Shown here: one piece after another, positions 35,231 to 44,084 of the stretch | How positions within the stretch are numbered: position 1 is the first letter of the stretch | Layout of the letters: the number at the start of each line of letters is the position of its first letter | From: an uncultured Christensenellaceae bacterium | Lineage (GTDB): Bacteria; Bacillota; Clostridia; Christensenellales; UBA3700 | Assembly (NCBI GenBank): GCA_944380285.1 | Contig: CALWGZ010000011.1 | Location: 1 to 64,000 of the forward strand | Length of the DNA stretch: 64,000 nt | Direction of reading: 5' to 3' | Program-made: the position numbers and the translations under genes | The notes under the pieces: model-generated | What the model was told of the DNA's origin: nothing | Seen by the model: only the letters and a program-made list of their open reading frames with translations | Databases searched by the model: none

Positions 35231-37024
35231 TCACTCCGTCTTTGCTTCGAGGACCGCTTTGATCCTTCTCACTCCCGAGGAAGAGGACTGCTCCTTTACG
35301 ATCCTGAATTTGCCGAGCAACCCCGTGTGTTCGGCGTGCGGTCCGCCGCATATCTCCTTGTCGACGTCGCCGATCGTATAGACCTTGACGATCTCGCCGT
35401 AGCGGCCGCCGAACACGCCGACTGCGTTTTGACGGCGCGCCTCTTCGACGGTCATCTCCTCGCAGGTCACGGGAAGATCGCGTCTGATCGCGTCGTTGAC
35501 TCCGTCTTCGACAGCCTTCTTTTCCTCTTCGGTCAACGGTCTTTCGAAGTTGAAGTCAAAGCGCAATCTCTCGGGCGTGATGTTGCTGCCCTTTTGCTGT
35601 ATGTCGTCTCTGCCGAGCACCTTTTTGAGCGTCGCGAGCAAAATGTGCGTCGCGGTGTGCAGATAGGTGGTCATCTCCGAGCTGTCGGCAAGTCCGCCCT
35701 TGAACTTTTGCTCCGCGCCGGCGTGCGACTTTTGCTGATGCTCTTCGAACGCCTTTTTGTAGCCGTCCATATCTACACCGTAGCCCTTCTCCTTGCAGAT
35801 CTCGACGGTCATCTCGATCGGGAAGCCGTAGGTGTCGTAAAGTCTGAACGCCGTCTTGCCGTTGAGCGTGTTGCCTTGGACATATTTGAGCACCTTTTCG
35901 ATCTCTTTGAGCCCGTTTTCGAGCGTCTTGGAGAAGCGCTCTTCCTCTTTGGCGAGCTCTTCGACGATCCTGCCCGAATTGACTCCGAGTTCGGGATAGA
36001 CCTTTTTGTATTTTTCGATATAGATCTCTGCGATGTCGACAAGGCGCGCGGGATCGCAGCCGATCTGACGGGCGAACCTGACCGCCCTGCGAATGAGCCT
36101 TCTCAACACATAGCCCTGATCGACGTTGCTCGGCACGACGCCGCGCTCGTCGCCGATCATAAACGTCGCGGTGCGGATGTGGTCGGCGATGATGCGGATC
36201 GCCCTGGTCGCCTCCTCGTCTTCGCCGTACTTCTTGCCCGACAGCTCGCAGATCTTGGCGATCGCGCCGGCGAACAGATCGGTCTCGTACGCGCTGGAAA
36301 GCCCGTTGATCATGCAGACCGTGCGCTCCAAGCCCATGCCGGTGTCGACGTTCTTTTGTTTGAGCGGCTCGAACTTGCCGTCCACGGTGCGGTTGAACTC
36401 CATAAACACGTTGTTCCAGATCTCCACCCACTTGCCGCAGTCGTCGGCGGGCGAACAGTCGGGACCGCAAGGCTCCTTGCCGGTGTCGATGAAGATCTCG
36501 GTGTCGCTGCCGCAGGGACCGGTGGGACCGGCATACCACCAATTGTTAGCCTTGGGCAGATAGAAGATGCGCTCTTTGGGGATGCCGTGCTTTTCCCACA
36601 CGCTCGCGGCAAAGGTGTCGCGCGGACAGTCCTCGTCGCCGGCGAACACGGTGACGGCGATCTTTTCGACGGGGATCTCGAGCACCTTGGTCAAGAACTC
36701 GAAGCTGAACCCGATCGACTCCTCTTTGAAGTAGTCTCCAAGCGACCAATTGCCGAGCATCTCGAAGAACGTGAGGTGGGTCGCGTCGCCGACCTCGTCG
36801 ATATCGCCGGTGCGCACGCACTTCTGCACGTCGCAAAGGCGCTTGCCTGCCGGGTGCTTCTGCCCCAAAAGATAGGGCACGAGCGGATGCATGCCCGCGG
36901 TCGTGAACAGCACCGACGGGTCGTTTTCGGGAATGAGCGAAGCGGACGGAATGATCTTGTGTCCCTTGCTCTCAAAGAATTTCAAATAGCTCTCGCGGAG
37001 CTCATCCGAAGTCATCTTTTTCAT
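35231..37024 (-). CDS. alaS: Alanyl-tRNA synthetase, short form without C-Ala domain
   Basis: AlaS charges tRNA-Ala. Class II motif 1 (FFESKGHKIIPSASL), FTTAGMHP, GLERTVCM and the tRNA-recognition region are present. The editing domain has its HTATH and CGGPHAEHTG metal ligands (HxxxH...CxxxH). The protein then ends at 597 residues, where family members usually continue to about 870. The C-terminal coiled-coil and C-Ala domain are absent, with a normal stop and terminator. It starts 20 bases after glnN and no T-box is visible, so it should be co-transcribed with glnN. Confidence 0.93.
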   Translation of the reverse strand: MKKMTSDELRESYLKFFESKGHKIIPSASLIPENDPSVLFTTAGMHPLVPYLLGQKHPAGKRLCDVQKCVRTGDIDEVGDATHLTFFEMLGNWSLGDYFKEESIGFSFEFLTKVLEIPVEKIAVTVFAGDEDCPRDTFAASVWEKHGIPKERIFYLPKANNWWYAGPTGPCGSDTEIFIDTGKEPCGPDCSPADDCGKWVEIWNNVFMEFNRTVDGKFEPLKQKNVDTGMGLERTVCMINGLSSAYETDLFAGAIAKICELSGKKYGEDEEATRAIRIIADHIRTATFMIGDERGVVPSNVDQGYVLRRLIRRAVRFARQIGCDPARLVDIAEIYIEKYKKVYPELGVNSGRIVEELAKEEERFSKTLENGLKEIEKVLKYVQGNTLNGKTAFRLYDTYGFPIEMTVEICKEKGYGVDMDGYKKAFEEHQQKSHAGAEQKFKGGLADSSEMTTYLHTATHILLATLKKVLGRDDIQQKGSNITPERLRFDFNFERPLTEEEKKAVEDGVNDAIRRDLPVTCEEMTVEEARRQNAVGVFGGRYGEIVKVYTIGDVDKEICGGPHAEHTGLLGKFRIVKEQSSSSGVRRIKAVLEAKTE

Positions 37025-37043
37025 ATTTGCCTCTGATCAAATC

Positions 37044-39164
37044 TTATTCGTAGAAAAGTATGTCCGCATAGGTCGGGAACGGCCACACGTCCTTGGGACA
37101 GATCGTCTCCAGCTTGTCCGCCGTCGCGCGCAGCTTTGCCATCGCCGGCAGTACGCGGTCGCGGAAGAGGATCGCCTGCTTGCGCGGGTCCGCCGCCGAA
37201 AGCGCGCCTTCCTTTGCGGAATTCAACTTGACGATGTCCTCGTCCAACTCGTCGACGAGCACGCTCACTTCGCCGAGCATCCTGCGCGGAGTCCCCGCAA
37301 ACTTGGGATCGATGTCGCTGAGTTCGTCGACCTGTTTTGCCAGCTTGTATTGCCATTTGAGCACCGCCGGCAAGATCTGCTTGCGCGCCATCATCAACGC
37401 CGTCTCCGCCTCGATGTTGGCGGACTTGACATAATTGTCGATGTAGATCGCGCGGCGGCTCTCCATCTCCTTGATGGACAGGATGCCGTGCTTTTGGAAC
37501 GCTTCCATATTCTTTTTGGCGTTGAGCGCCTCGTAGGCGTCGACCGCGTTGTCCGCGCTGTCGAGCCCGCGCTTTTTCGCCTCTTTGAGCCATTCGCGGC
37601 TGTAATTGTTGCCGTTGAAGATGATGCGCGAATGCTTTTGGTACAACTCCTTGACGATGGTCAAGATCTCCTTGTCGAGCTGAGACTTGGGGACATTTTC
37701 AAGTCTGTCCGAAATGCGCGACAGCATCTCTGCGGTCATGATGTTCATCACCATCGTAGGCGTGGACAGCGTCGCAGACGAGCCGACCATGCGGAACTCG
37801 AACTTGTTGCCGGTGAACGCGAACGGCGACGTGCGGTTGCGGTCGGAGGTGTCGCGCTTGGGACGGGCGACGTAATTGACGCCCATATTGATGTATTGCT
37901 TGGTCGCGCTGGCGATCGTGTGCCCCTCGACGATGTCGTCCAAGAGGTTCTTCATGTCCTCGCCGATAAACACCGAAATGATGGACGGCGGCGCCTCGTG
38001 TCCGCCCAAGCGGCAGTCGTTGCCAAGGCTGGAACAGCTCATGCGCAGCAAGTCGTAATACTCGTCCACGCCCGCGATGACCGCAAGGAAGAAGAGCAAA
38101 AACACCTTGTTTTCGGCGGGATTGCTGCCCGGTTTGAGCAGATTGAGCCCGGTGTCCGTGCCGAGCGAATAGTTGGCGTGTTTGCCGCTGCCGTTGATGC
38201 CGGCGAACGGCTTTTCGTGCAAGAGGCACGCAAGCCCGTGATTGTCCGCTACCTTTTTCATCGTCTCCATGATCAATTGATTTTGATCGGTCGCGATGTT
38301 CGCCTGGCAGAAGATCGGCGCAAGCTCGTGCTGAGCGGGCGCGACCTCGTTGTGCTGGGTCTTGGCGGGGATGCCGAGCTTCCACAACTCCTCGTTGAGA
38401 TCCGCCATAAAGCTCGCGACCCTGTCGCGGATGGTCGCGTAATATTGATCGTTCTTTTCCTGCCCCTTGGGCGGCATCGCGCCGAACAGCGTGCGCCCGG
38501 TGAACTCGAGGTCGTAACGCTTGTCATAGTCGCTCTTGTCGACGAGGAAGTACTCCTGCTCTCCGCCGACGTTGGCGATGACCTTGCGCGCGTCCACGCC
38601 CAAGATGTTGAGCAGCCTCACGCCCTGACGGCTGACCGCGTCCATGGATTTGAGCAAAGGCGTCTTTTTGTCGAGCGCCTCGCCCGTATAGGAACAGAAC
38701 GCCGTCGGGATGCACAGCACCGCCGAGCCGTCCTTCGACTTCTTGATGAACGCCGGAGAAGAGCAGTCCCACGCGGTGTAGCCGCGCGCCTCAAACGTCG
38801 CCCTGATGCCTCCCGACGGGAAACTGGACGCGTCCGCCTCGCCCTTGCGCAGATTGCTGCCGGTAAATTCGAGCGCGATCTTGCCCTGCTTGTCGACCGA
38901 GATGAAGCTGTCGTGCTTCTCGGCGGTCGTGCCCGTCAAGGGCTGGAACCAATGCGTATAGTGGGTCGCGCCCAACTCTATGCTCCACTCCTTCATCGCC
39001 TCGGCGACCTTGTTGGCAAGCTCCTTTTCAAGCACCTTGTCGCGGTCGATGACCTCGCGCAGCTCGTTGTAGGCGTCCTCGGTGAGATACTTTTTCATCA
39101 CCTTGTCGTTGAAGACATAGCAGCCGTAAAAGTCGGTGATCTTTTTGGTCTCGGTAATGCGCAT
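37044..39164 (-). CDS. glnN: Glutamine synthetase type III
   Basis: GSIII makes glutamine from glutamate and ammonia. The 706-residue length and motifs such as HYTHWFQPLTG, FPSGGIRATFEARGY (core), LLHEKPFAGINGSGKH and NRTSPFAFTGNKFE identify the long, back-oriented GSIII type rather than GSI. GAGGAG precedes the ATG. The gene leads an operon with alaS. Confidence 0.95.
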   Translation of the reverse strand: MRITETKKITDFYGCYVFNDKVMKKYLTEDAYNELREVIDRDKVLEKELANKVAEAMKEWSIELGATHYTHWFQPLTGTTAEKHDSFISVDKQGKIALEFTGSNLRKGEADASSFPSGGIRATFEARGYTAWDCSSPAFIKKSKDGSAVLCIPTAFCSYTGEALDKKTPLLKSMDAVSRQGVRLLNILGVDARKVIANVGGEQEYFLVDKSDYDKRYDLEFTGRTLFGAMPPKGQEKNDQYYATIRDRVASFMADLNEELWKLGIPAKTQHNEVAPAQHELAPIFCQANIATDQNQLIMETMKKVADNHGLACLLHEKPFAGINGSGKHANYSLGTDTGLNLLKPGSNPAENKVFLLFFLAVIAGVDEYYDLLRMSCSSLGNDCRLGGHEAPPSIISVFIGEDMKNLLDDIVEGHTIASATKQYINMGVNYVARPKRDTSDRNRTSPFAFTGNKFEFRMVGSSATLSTPTMVMNIMTAEMLSRISDRLENVPKSQLDKEILTIVKELYQKHSRIIFNGNNYSREWLKEAKKRGLDSADNAVDAYEALNAKKNMEAFQKHGILSIKEMESRRAIYIDNYVKSANIEAETALMMARKQILPAVLKWQYKLAKQVDELSDIDPKFAGTPRRMLGEVSVLVDELDEDIVKLNSAKEGALSAADPRKQAILFRDRVLPAMAKLRATADKLETICPKDVWPFPTYADILFYE

Positions 39165-39202
39165 ATATTCTCCTCGCTCCCCCGACGGGGAACCTTTACA
39201 TA

Positions 39203-39231
39203 ATTATATACAAGCGTTAATAAAATGGCAA
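39203..39231 (-). promoter_or_regulatory. glnN-alaS promoter
   Basis: TTGCCA (39226-39231), 17 bases, TATAAT (39203-39208) on the minus strand. Confidence 0.75.
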
Positions 39232-39437
39232 ATAATTTAGGATATGTTTTGATATTTTCGTTACGATTTCACACAAATCGCAATTTTCAAAAAGTATCGT
39301 TTATAAAATTCGCTTTACCGTTCGTTTTTGATAAGCGTAGCTTTTTCGCCGGCGGTAATTTCGACCCCCAACCGACGCTTCCCGCTCTCCCGCCCCGAGC
39401 CAAGCAAACACTTTTTGCAAAAACCGCTCCAAAATGT

Positions 39438-39465
39438 TTGCATTTTTCTGAATTTGTGATAGAAT
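39438..39465 (+). promoter_or_regulatory. tRNA-Leu promoter
   Basis: TTGCAT (39438-39443), 16 bases, TAGAAT (39460-39465); transcription would begin about eight bases before the mature tRNA end. Confidence 0.65.
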
Positions 39466-39479
39466 ATTATCACTGTCAT

Positions 39480-39566
39480 GCGGACATGGCGGAATTGGCA
39501 GACGCGTAAGATTCAGGTTCTTATGGTCGAAAGGCTGTGCAGGTTCAAGTCCTGTTGTCCGCACCA
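39480..39566 (+). tRNA. tRNA-Leu (anticodon CAG)
   Basis: Acceptor arms GCGGACA and TGTCCGC pair fully. The anticodon stem TAAGA/TCTTA encloses loop TTCAGGT, with CAG at 39514-39516. There is an extended variable arm and a GGTTCAAGTCC T-arm, and CCA is encoded (39564-39566). Its last 21 bases plus one are repeated at 39706-39727. Confidence 0.95.
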
Positions 39567-39567
39567 A
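39546..39567 (+). repeat. tRNA-Leu 3'-end repeat, copy 1
   Basis: A 22-base sequence starting CAAGTCCTG and ending CGCACCAA, inside the tRNA. It is identical to 39706-39727. Confidence 0.9.
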
Positions 39568-39596
39568 AGCAACGGATCGTTCCGTTGCTTTTTGTT
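39568..39596 (+). terminator. tRNA-Leu terminator
   Basis: AGCAACGGA-TCGT-TCCGTTGCT followed by TTTTG, directly after the CCA end. Confidence 0.9.
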
Positions 39597-39641
39597 TGTC
39601 CGCAGTCCTTTCCCTGCACGTCGACTCCGTCTCCCTGTGCA

Positions 39642-39699
39642 GTGCACGCTCCCGCGCCTCGCCACTCCCGTGCCTCGCCGTCCCCTCTCGGCGTCCGCT
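39642..39699 (+). repeat. Cassette core shared with the tRNA-Arg locus
   Basis: This 58-base GC-rich segment contains GTGCCTCGCCGT. It aligns, about three quarters identical by eye, with the minus strand of 44965-45021 next to tRNA-Arg. It lies between the tRNA terminator and the second copy of the tRNA end. Confidence 0.6.
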
Positions 39700-39705
39700 G
39701 TAAGG

Positions 39706-39727
39706 CAAGTCCTGTTGTCCGCACCAA
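39706..39727 (+). repeat. tRNA-Leu 3'-end repeat, copy 2 (island edge)
   Basis: An exact 22-base copy of the tRNA-Leu 3' end. The GC-rich sequence stops here and the AT-rich island begins, as expected of an attachment-site junction. The rest of 39728-39874 holds only the promoter of the TIR gene (TTGATT-17-TATAAT, 39818-39846). Confidence 0.85.
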
Positions 39728-39874
39728 GTCTTAATAGCTTGAACTTCTTTGTCATAAAAAGAATGTTCGAACTATTTTGTTTTATTGAGGAATTTATTCA
39801 TTTTTGTAATCAAGCCATTGATTTTCTTCTCTATATGTTTTATAATTTAATTAAAATTGAAGAGGTGATTTTAT

Positions 39875-40648
39875 ATGATTTTTCTTTCACATAATAAAAA
39901 TGATAAACCTATCGTTGAGCCCATTGCAATCCGTCTTTCATCTATTTATGGTGCAGACAATGTATTTTACGATTCATGGTCAATACAGCCCGGAGATGGT
40001 ATTATCGACAAAATGAACGAAGGATTAGAAAAAGCAAGCTATTTTTTCTTATTCGTTTCTGCGAATAGCTTGTCGAGCAGTATGGTTAAACTCGAATGGC
40101 AAAATGCATTAATGAAAGCGACTCAAGGGAACTGCAAAATTATACCTATTCGTTTAGATGCTTCATTAATGCCTTCAATCCTAATGCAAACACTTTACTT
40201 GGACATGTACACCAATGGAATTGAGGTAGTCTTAAAGCAAATTGTTGATATTGCTAGCGGCAATAATACATTTAAACCTCGCTACAATAACTTTTCAAAT
40301 GTTGAAGCAGAAATTAAAGCCAATGAATCAATAGAAATAACCATTCAGGCAAAATACTTTATGGAGCCAACTTCAATGTATCTTATCTGCACCAAAAACA
40401 CAGAAGAAGAATTGTCTTATAAAGTTACGTCCGATAGTGTTATGGAAAGTGGCTTCAATAAGAATATTAAGCTTAACAATGGAGAAACCTATAATGGTAT
40501 TTTTATTAATGTTTTTAGAGCAACAACCCCTCAAAATCCTGTCATAATAAAATTAACACCCAAAAATAATGCTAATATCTGTGTCGAATTTGTTATGAAA
40601 GGCGAAAATAATCATGATTTTCATTCAATCCCTATCAAAAGACATTAA
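39875..40648 (+). CDS. TIR-domain protein with C-terminal beta domain
   Basis: Residues 1-125 of this 257-residue protein are a TIR domain. It opens with MIFLSHNKND, a VFYDSWSIQPGD loop follows, then SYFFLFVSANSLSSSM. E74 in MVKLEW fits the NADase glutamate. Residues 140-257 look like a beta-sandwich with no recognised family, possibly the part that senses or binds a partner. Codons are AT-rich, unlike the host. GAGGTG precedes the ATG, and a hairpin terminator follows. Single-gene TIR proteins of this sort are candidate phage-defence effectors. Confidence 0.82.
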   Translation: MIFLSHNKNDKPIVEPIAIRLSSIYGADNVFYDSWSIQPGDGIIDKMNEGLEKASYFFLFVSANSLSSSMVKLEWQNALMKATQGNCKIIPIRLDASLMPSILMQTLYLDMYTNGIEVVLKQIVDIASGNNTFKPRYNNFSNVEAEIKANESIEITIQAKYFMEPTSMYLICTKNTEEELSYKVTSDSVMESGFNKNIKLNNGETYNGIFINVFRATTPQNPVIIKLTPKNNANICVEFVMKGENNHDFHSIPIKRH

Positions 40649-40655
40649 ATGTTTA

Positions 40656-40697
40656 AGGCGGGCAGAGCGTTTTTCGCTTTGCCCGCCTCGCCGTTTT
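40656..40697 (+). terminator. TIR gene terminator
   Basis: AGGCGGGCAGAGCG pairs with CGCTTTGCCCGCCT, followed by CGCCGTTTTT. Confidence 0.8.
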
Positions 40698-40788
40698 TAG
40701 TTGTAGGTTTTCCTCTACGGCGCAACCTAATCTGATTTGCGGTAACAGTACTCTCACAAGAGATTCTATCTGATAATCGGGAATATCA

Positions 40789-41271
40789 TCATTTCTTGCG
40801 GATAATCTTTTTCATAGCCTCATATTCAAACACTTGATTACTATCAGATAGTAACATTCTCTGTATGTCACACACCATGTAGCCGCGGTTCAAATAAAAC
40901 TTTTTTGCAGGAATAGATGTTTCAAGGCAAACGCAATTATAACCTTCACCTGCTATTTCATCTTCTAAGCAACTCATCATTTTACTTCCGTATCCGTTAT
41001 ACATACAATCAGGGGCTACAAAAACCCTTGCAACATGATTACCTACTCGGCTACCCGTTGCAACAATTCTGCCATCCGCAGTAAGTATTTTAATATTGCC
41101 ATTATCTATATCAGAACTAATATTGGCAAAATCATGCAGTTGACAGAAGAAACTGACAACGGCTTTTGGGTAATACTTGGGGTATACCGACTGTATTGTC
41201 TGTTGCACGAGCTTCCAAACGGAATTCGCGTCACCAGATTCTGCAACGCCGTACTCTACTTTGCTTGACAT
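40789..41271 (-). CDS. GNAT-family N-acetyltransferase
   Basis: The 160-residue GNAT protein has the acetyl-CoA loop region VFVAPDCMYNGYGSKMM and the C-terminal FYLNRGYMVCDI segment. The acceptor is unknown. ATG 41271 is preferred over the GTG at 41280. It follows the CAT-like gene by 17 bases on the same strand, as the last gene of the DUF3788-CAT-GNAT set. Confidence 0.85.
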   Translation of the reverse strand: MSSKVEYGVAESGDANSVWKLVQQTIQSVYPKYYPKAVVSFFCQLHDFANISSDIDNGNIKILTADGRIVATGSRVGNHVARVFVAPDCMYNGYGSKMMSCLEDEIAGEGYNCVCLETSIPAKKFYLNRGYMVCDIQRMLLSDSNQVFEYEAMKKIIRKK

Positions 41272-41288
41272 AATACACACTAACCAGA

Positions 41289-41912
41289 TTATAAGTTAAG
41301 CTCTAACTGTAACTTTTCCACAAGTTTGCCGATATGTAACCCATCAACAAAAGAGTGGTGCGCCTGAACCGAAAACGGCAACCATAGCTTGCCGTCCCGT
41401 TCATAGTACTTACCCCAATCGAAGAGAGGCGTTGCGTTATCCTTCTTGCCAGAATTTGTGTGAGAGATATGGGTATATGTTACCCACGGCATTGGAGAAA
41501 ACTGAAACACGTCGTTGCCTAACGGCCCTGTAAAATATTCTTTTTGCTCCTCTGCAGCTTGCTTTGCTGTTTGGCAATATTCCTCCATATTGCCAGCAAA
41601 CGGTACATTTACTACCTTAAACAATTCCGTCTGCTTATTGAGATATGTAAATGCCGTATCTATTTTATCAAATAATACGACTTGCCCGTCGAGAAAGCGG
41701 TATCTGAACTCCTCGATCTGATTGGCGCATTTTGCCACGGCATAAATCATTGCAAAGGTAAAAGACAGGTTTTTCTGCTTGATTTTACTGTAAAATGCAG
41801 TAATATCAAGGTCAAAGGTCACGCAAAAAGCAGGCTCGACACAATTTCTGAAAACTGCGCAGTGTGTAGCTCTCTTCCAAGTATCTTGATCTATTATCTT
41901 ATATGTGTTCAT
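41289..41912 (-). CDS. Chloramphenicol acetyltransferase-like protein (CatA family)
   Basis: This 207-residue protein resembles type A CAT along its length: the N-terminal IDQDTWKRATHC, VTFDLDIT, and the catalytic block AHHSFVDGLH (His185/186) near the C-terminus. The family acetylates chloramphenicol or other hydroxyl acceptors. Sequence alone does not show which drug, if any, is the substrate. The AT-rich composition marks it as part of the acquired island. Confidence 0.85.
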   Translation of the reverse strand: MNTYKIIDQDTWKRATHCAVFRNCVEPAFCVTFDLDITAFYSKIKQKNLSFTFAMIYAVAKCANQIEEFRYRFLDGQVVLFDKIDTAFTYLNKQTELFKVVNVPFAGNMEEYCQTAKQAAEEQKEYFTGPLGNDVFQFSPMPWVTYTHISHTNSGKKDNATPLFDWGKYYERDGKLWLPFSVQAHHSFVDGLHIGKLVEKLQLELNL

Positions 41913-41971
41913 TTTGATTATACTCCTATTAACATCACGAAATAGTTGTTCAGTATTATTTGCTATTTTCT

Positions 41972-42385
41972 TTATATCTTGTTCGGTTTTCTTTTAATAG
42001 ATAGCAATTTCAAAAAATCATTAAACAATGAGGTATCCTTTGGCTCAAACATCATCCATTTACCGTCGTGATACGTTTTAGCTTGGTTGTAAACGGCTAG
42101 TGTTTCCTCTAAGTAGTCGGCTTTATCCGCTTCGAATTTTGCTCTCTCGTCTTTGCCGAAAATAATCATAAACCCGATACAGTTTTCTCTCGCATAGAGC
42201 GAGCATAGCGTTTTGCCGCCGCGACGGTATTTATATTCATATTTCCACGCCTTGCCGCCACTATTCCAGAGCCGCTCCATATCATAGTTTTCATTGATTA
42301 AAGCAACTAACTTGTTCCACACCTCATACAAAGGTTTACTTACCAGATTTGACAGTTCGTCCGCCATAGGAGCTATAACAGGCAT
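41972..42385 (-). CDS. DUF3788 family protein
   Basis: The 137-residue protein matches DUF3788: LYEVWNKLVALINENYD near residue 20, then GGKAWKYEYKYRRGGKTLCSL (core shown) and YHDGKWMMFEP. The function is unknown, though the family often rides with resistance and acetyltransferase genes. AAGGAGG precedes the ATG; it starts the three-gene minus-strand set. Confidence 0.82.
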   Translation of the reverse strand: MPVIAPMADELSNLVSKPLYEVWNKLVALINENYDMERLWNSGGKAWKYEYKYRRGGKTLCSLYARENCIGFMIIFGKDERAKFEADKADYLEETLAVYNQAKTYHDGKWMMFEPKDTSLFNDFLKLLSIKRKPNKI

Positions 42386-42562
42386 GACAACCTCCTTAAT
42401 AGGTTTTCTTCATTATACCATATATAAGATGACAACCGCAAATCATCTTTTATAAAGTCAAACCAAATCTTTTCTTATTAAGTGTATATCGTTTTTATGT
42501 AAATGCGATTAGCATATTGACTTAATTTAAAAATCGTGTATAATAATATACAAGGTGACAGT

Positions 42563-42946
42563 ATGAGCAGTAAAATTATAGGAGAAAGATTGAGAACCCT
42601 GCGTGAAGATGTAGGTAAAACACAGGCTTTTATAGCAAGCGAGATAGGAACGGTGGCTTAGTCTGCCATTTTCAGATATGAAAGTGGGCAGAGCGACGTG
42701 CCGAACACCATTTTGTTGTGGTACGCTGACTATTTCGACGTGTCGCTCGACTATATTTTCGGGCGCACGGACAAGCCGCAGGGCAAACTGTACGACTGCA
42801 ACCCCAAAGCCTTCGACGACGAGAAAATGCAGCAGTTTATGGAGATGTGTTTTGACCCCAAATCCCCCGCCAACGCCAAACTTAAAGAGGCAATCTTAAA
42901 GCTAATGAAGGATAATACCAATAAAAGGTGGCTCTATGGAAATTAG
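42563..42946 (+). pseudogene. XRE-family regulator interrupted by in-frame TAG
   Basis: The frame begins SSKIIGERLRTLREDVGKTQ, continues FIASEIGTVA, meets TAG at 42659-42661 (codon 33), and resumes in the same frame with SAIFRYESGQSDVPN and VSLDYIFGRTD to 42946. The TAG sits where homologues commonly carry Gln in the recognition helix (SQSAI pattern). One CAG-to-TAG change would explain it; amber suppression is the alternative. Its end overlaps the next gene by 11 bases. The promoter has TATAAT near 42538-42545. Confidence 0.8.
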
Positions 42947-44084
42947 GATTTTCTATTCATGGCAATCAGATTTGCCCTCTAAAACCAACAAAACTTTTAT
43001 AGAAAAATCTATTCTTAGTGCTGTAAAGTCAATAAACTCTGAACAAAAGGCATTATCAGTATTAGATAGAGATACCAAAAATGAAATTGGCAGCCCTAAT
43101 ATAGTAGATACTGTATTGTATAAAATAAATCATTGCAAATTTTTTATTTGTGATATATCTTTCATTAATTCAAATATACCTAATCCAAATGTTCTAATAG
43201 AATTGGGATATGCAATAAAAACATTAGGTTGGCAAAAAATTATATGCCTTTTTAACACATCCACAGGTAAGATTGAAGATTTGCCGTTTGATATAAATCA
43301 TAACCGCGTAACTCCTTATAATCCTTCTGTTAAAAATGAAAAAGAACGAATAGCGAAAATTATTAAAGAGAATATTGATTCTTTATTCAGAAATGGACAG
43401 CTATATAATCCAATAGAAGACCATATAAAAGGTAAAATCGATTATGAGGTATTAAGAATCATTCGTAATATGATTTGCATACTCAAATTTGAAGAGAATG
43501 TAAGCTATTCAAAATTTTTAAATGAGATTAGTGAAAAATCCATTGATGATATTTCTTATTTGCTTTTAACAAAACCCACATTAGGCTTTTACTACCGTTA
43601 TAATTACGCAGAATGCCAAAATAATTTAGAGCAACTTTTAGATAAGTTACTTAGTTGTGATTACTTCTCTATGACTTGGAGAGAAGCTGTTATTAGATTC
43701 ATTGTTTGGATAGATATTTGGCAACACTCTATGGATGAACATTTCTCTCCAAACTTGCTTAAAGTTGTATCTGAAGCAAGATATATTATCAAAGAAATGC
43801 ATAATGAAAATCCGGCAAACCCGCTCAATTCAGTATTATTACTCAAACATATTGAAGGCAGTAATTATAAAGTTGTTCAAGGTGGGTTCATTGCTAACAA
43901 AGAAAACGTATCCAATTTAGTTACTGTTGAGACACAGTACACTCATAATATAGCTTCTCAAATCAAAGAATTGATAAATATAATCGATTTTTGGATGAAT
44001 GAATCAGGCAATGAATTTATTTTAGAACCTAGACATTATATGATAAATAGGTTTACACCTGTTGTTCACGAGGTAAAACTATGA
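42936..44084 (+). CDS. TIR-like domain protein (FYSWQSD type), putative defence effector
   Basis: The first 150 residues of this 382-residue protein form a TIR/nucleotide-binding-like domain. RIFYSWQSDLPSKTNK opens it, SPNIVDTVLYKI and KFFICDISFIN follow, and NPNVLIELGYAIKTLGW contains the conserved Glu. This N-terminal type recurs in many uncharacterised proteins of bacterial defence regions. The remaining 230 residues are mainly helical with no recognised family. The gene is AT-rich, overlaps the broken XRE gene upstream, and its stop overlaps the recombinase start (ATGA). Confidence 0.75.
   Translation: MEIRIFYSWQSDLPSKTNKTFIEKSILSAVKSINSEQKALSVLDRDTKNEIGSPNIVDTVLYKINHCKFFICDISFINSNIPNPNVLIELGYAIKTLGWQKIICLFNTSTGKIEDLPFDINHNRVTPYNPSVKNEKERIAKIIKENIDSLFRNGQLYNPIEDHIKGKIDYEVLRIIRNMICILKFEENVSYSKFLNEISEKSIDDISYLLLTKPTLGFYYRYNYAECQNNLEQLLDKLLSCDYFSMTWREAVIRFIVWIDIWQHSMDEHFSPNLLKVVSEARYIIKEMHNENPANPLNSVLLLKHIEGSNYKVVQGGFIANKENVSNLVTVETQYTHNIASQIKELINIIDFWMNESGNEFILEPRHYMINRFTPVVHEVKL

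Larger units (their letters stand above)
39165..39479. other. glnN to tRNA-Leu gap
   Basis: It holds two divergent promoters: glnN (TGGCAA/ATTATA, minus, 39203-39231) and tRNA-Leu (39438-39465). The middle (39235-39430) shows no gene, hairpin or riboswitch that I can support. Confidence 0.5.

Noticed and set aside
37025-37043. T-box or riboswitch before alaS
   Set aside because: Only about 20 bases separate glnN and alaS; no room for a leader RNA.
35027-39203. Long plus-strand frames opposite alaS and glnN
   Set aside because: Both lie entirely over strongly conserved enzymes and have no family features.
41289-41912. Proven chloramphenicol resistance gene
   Set aside because: CAT-like proteins include enzymes with other acceptors; sequence alone does not establish the drug.
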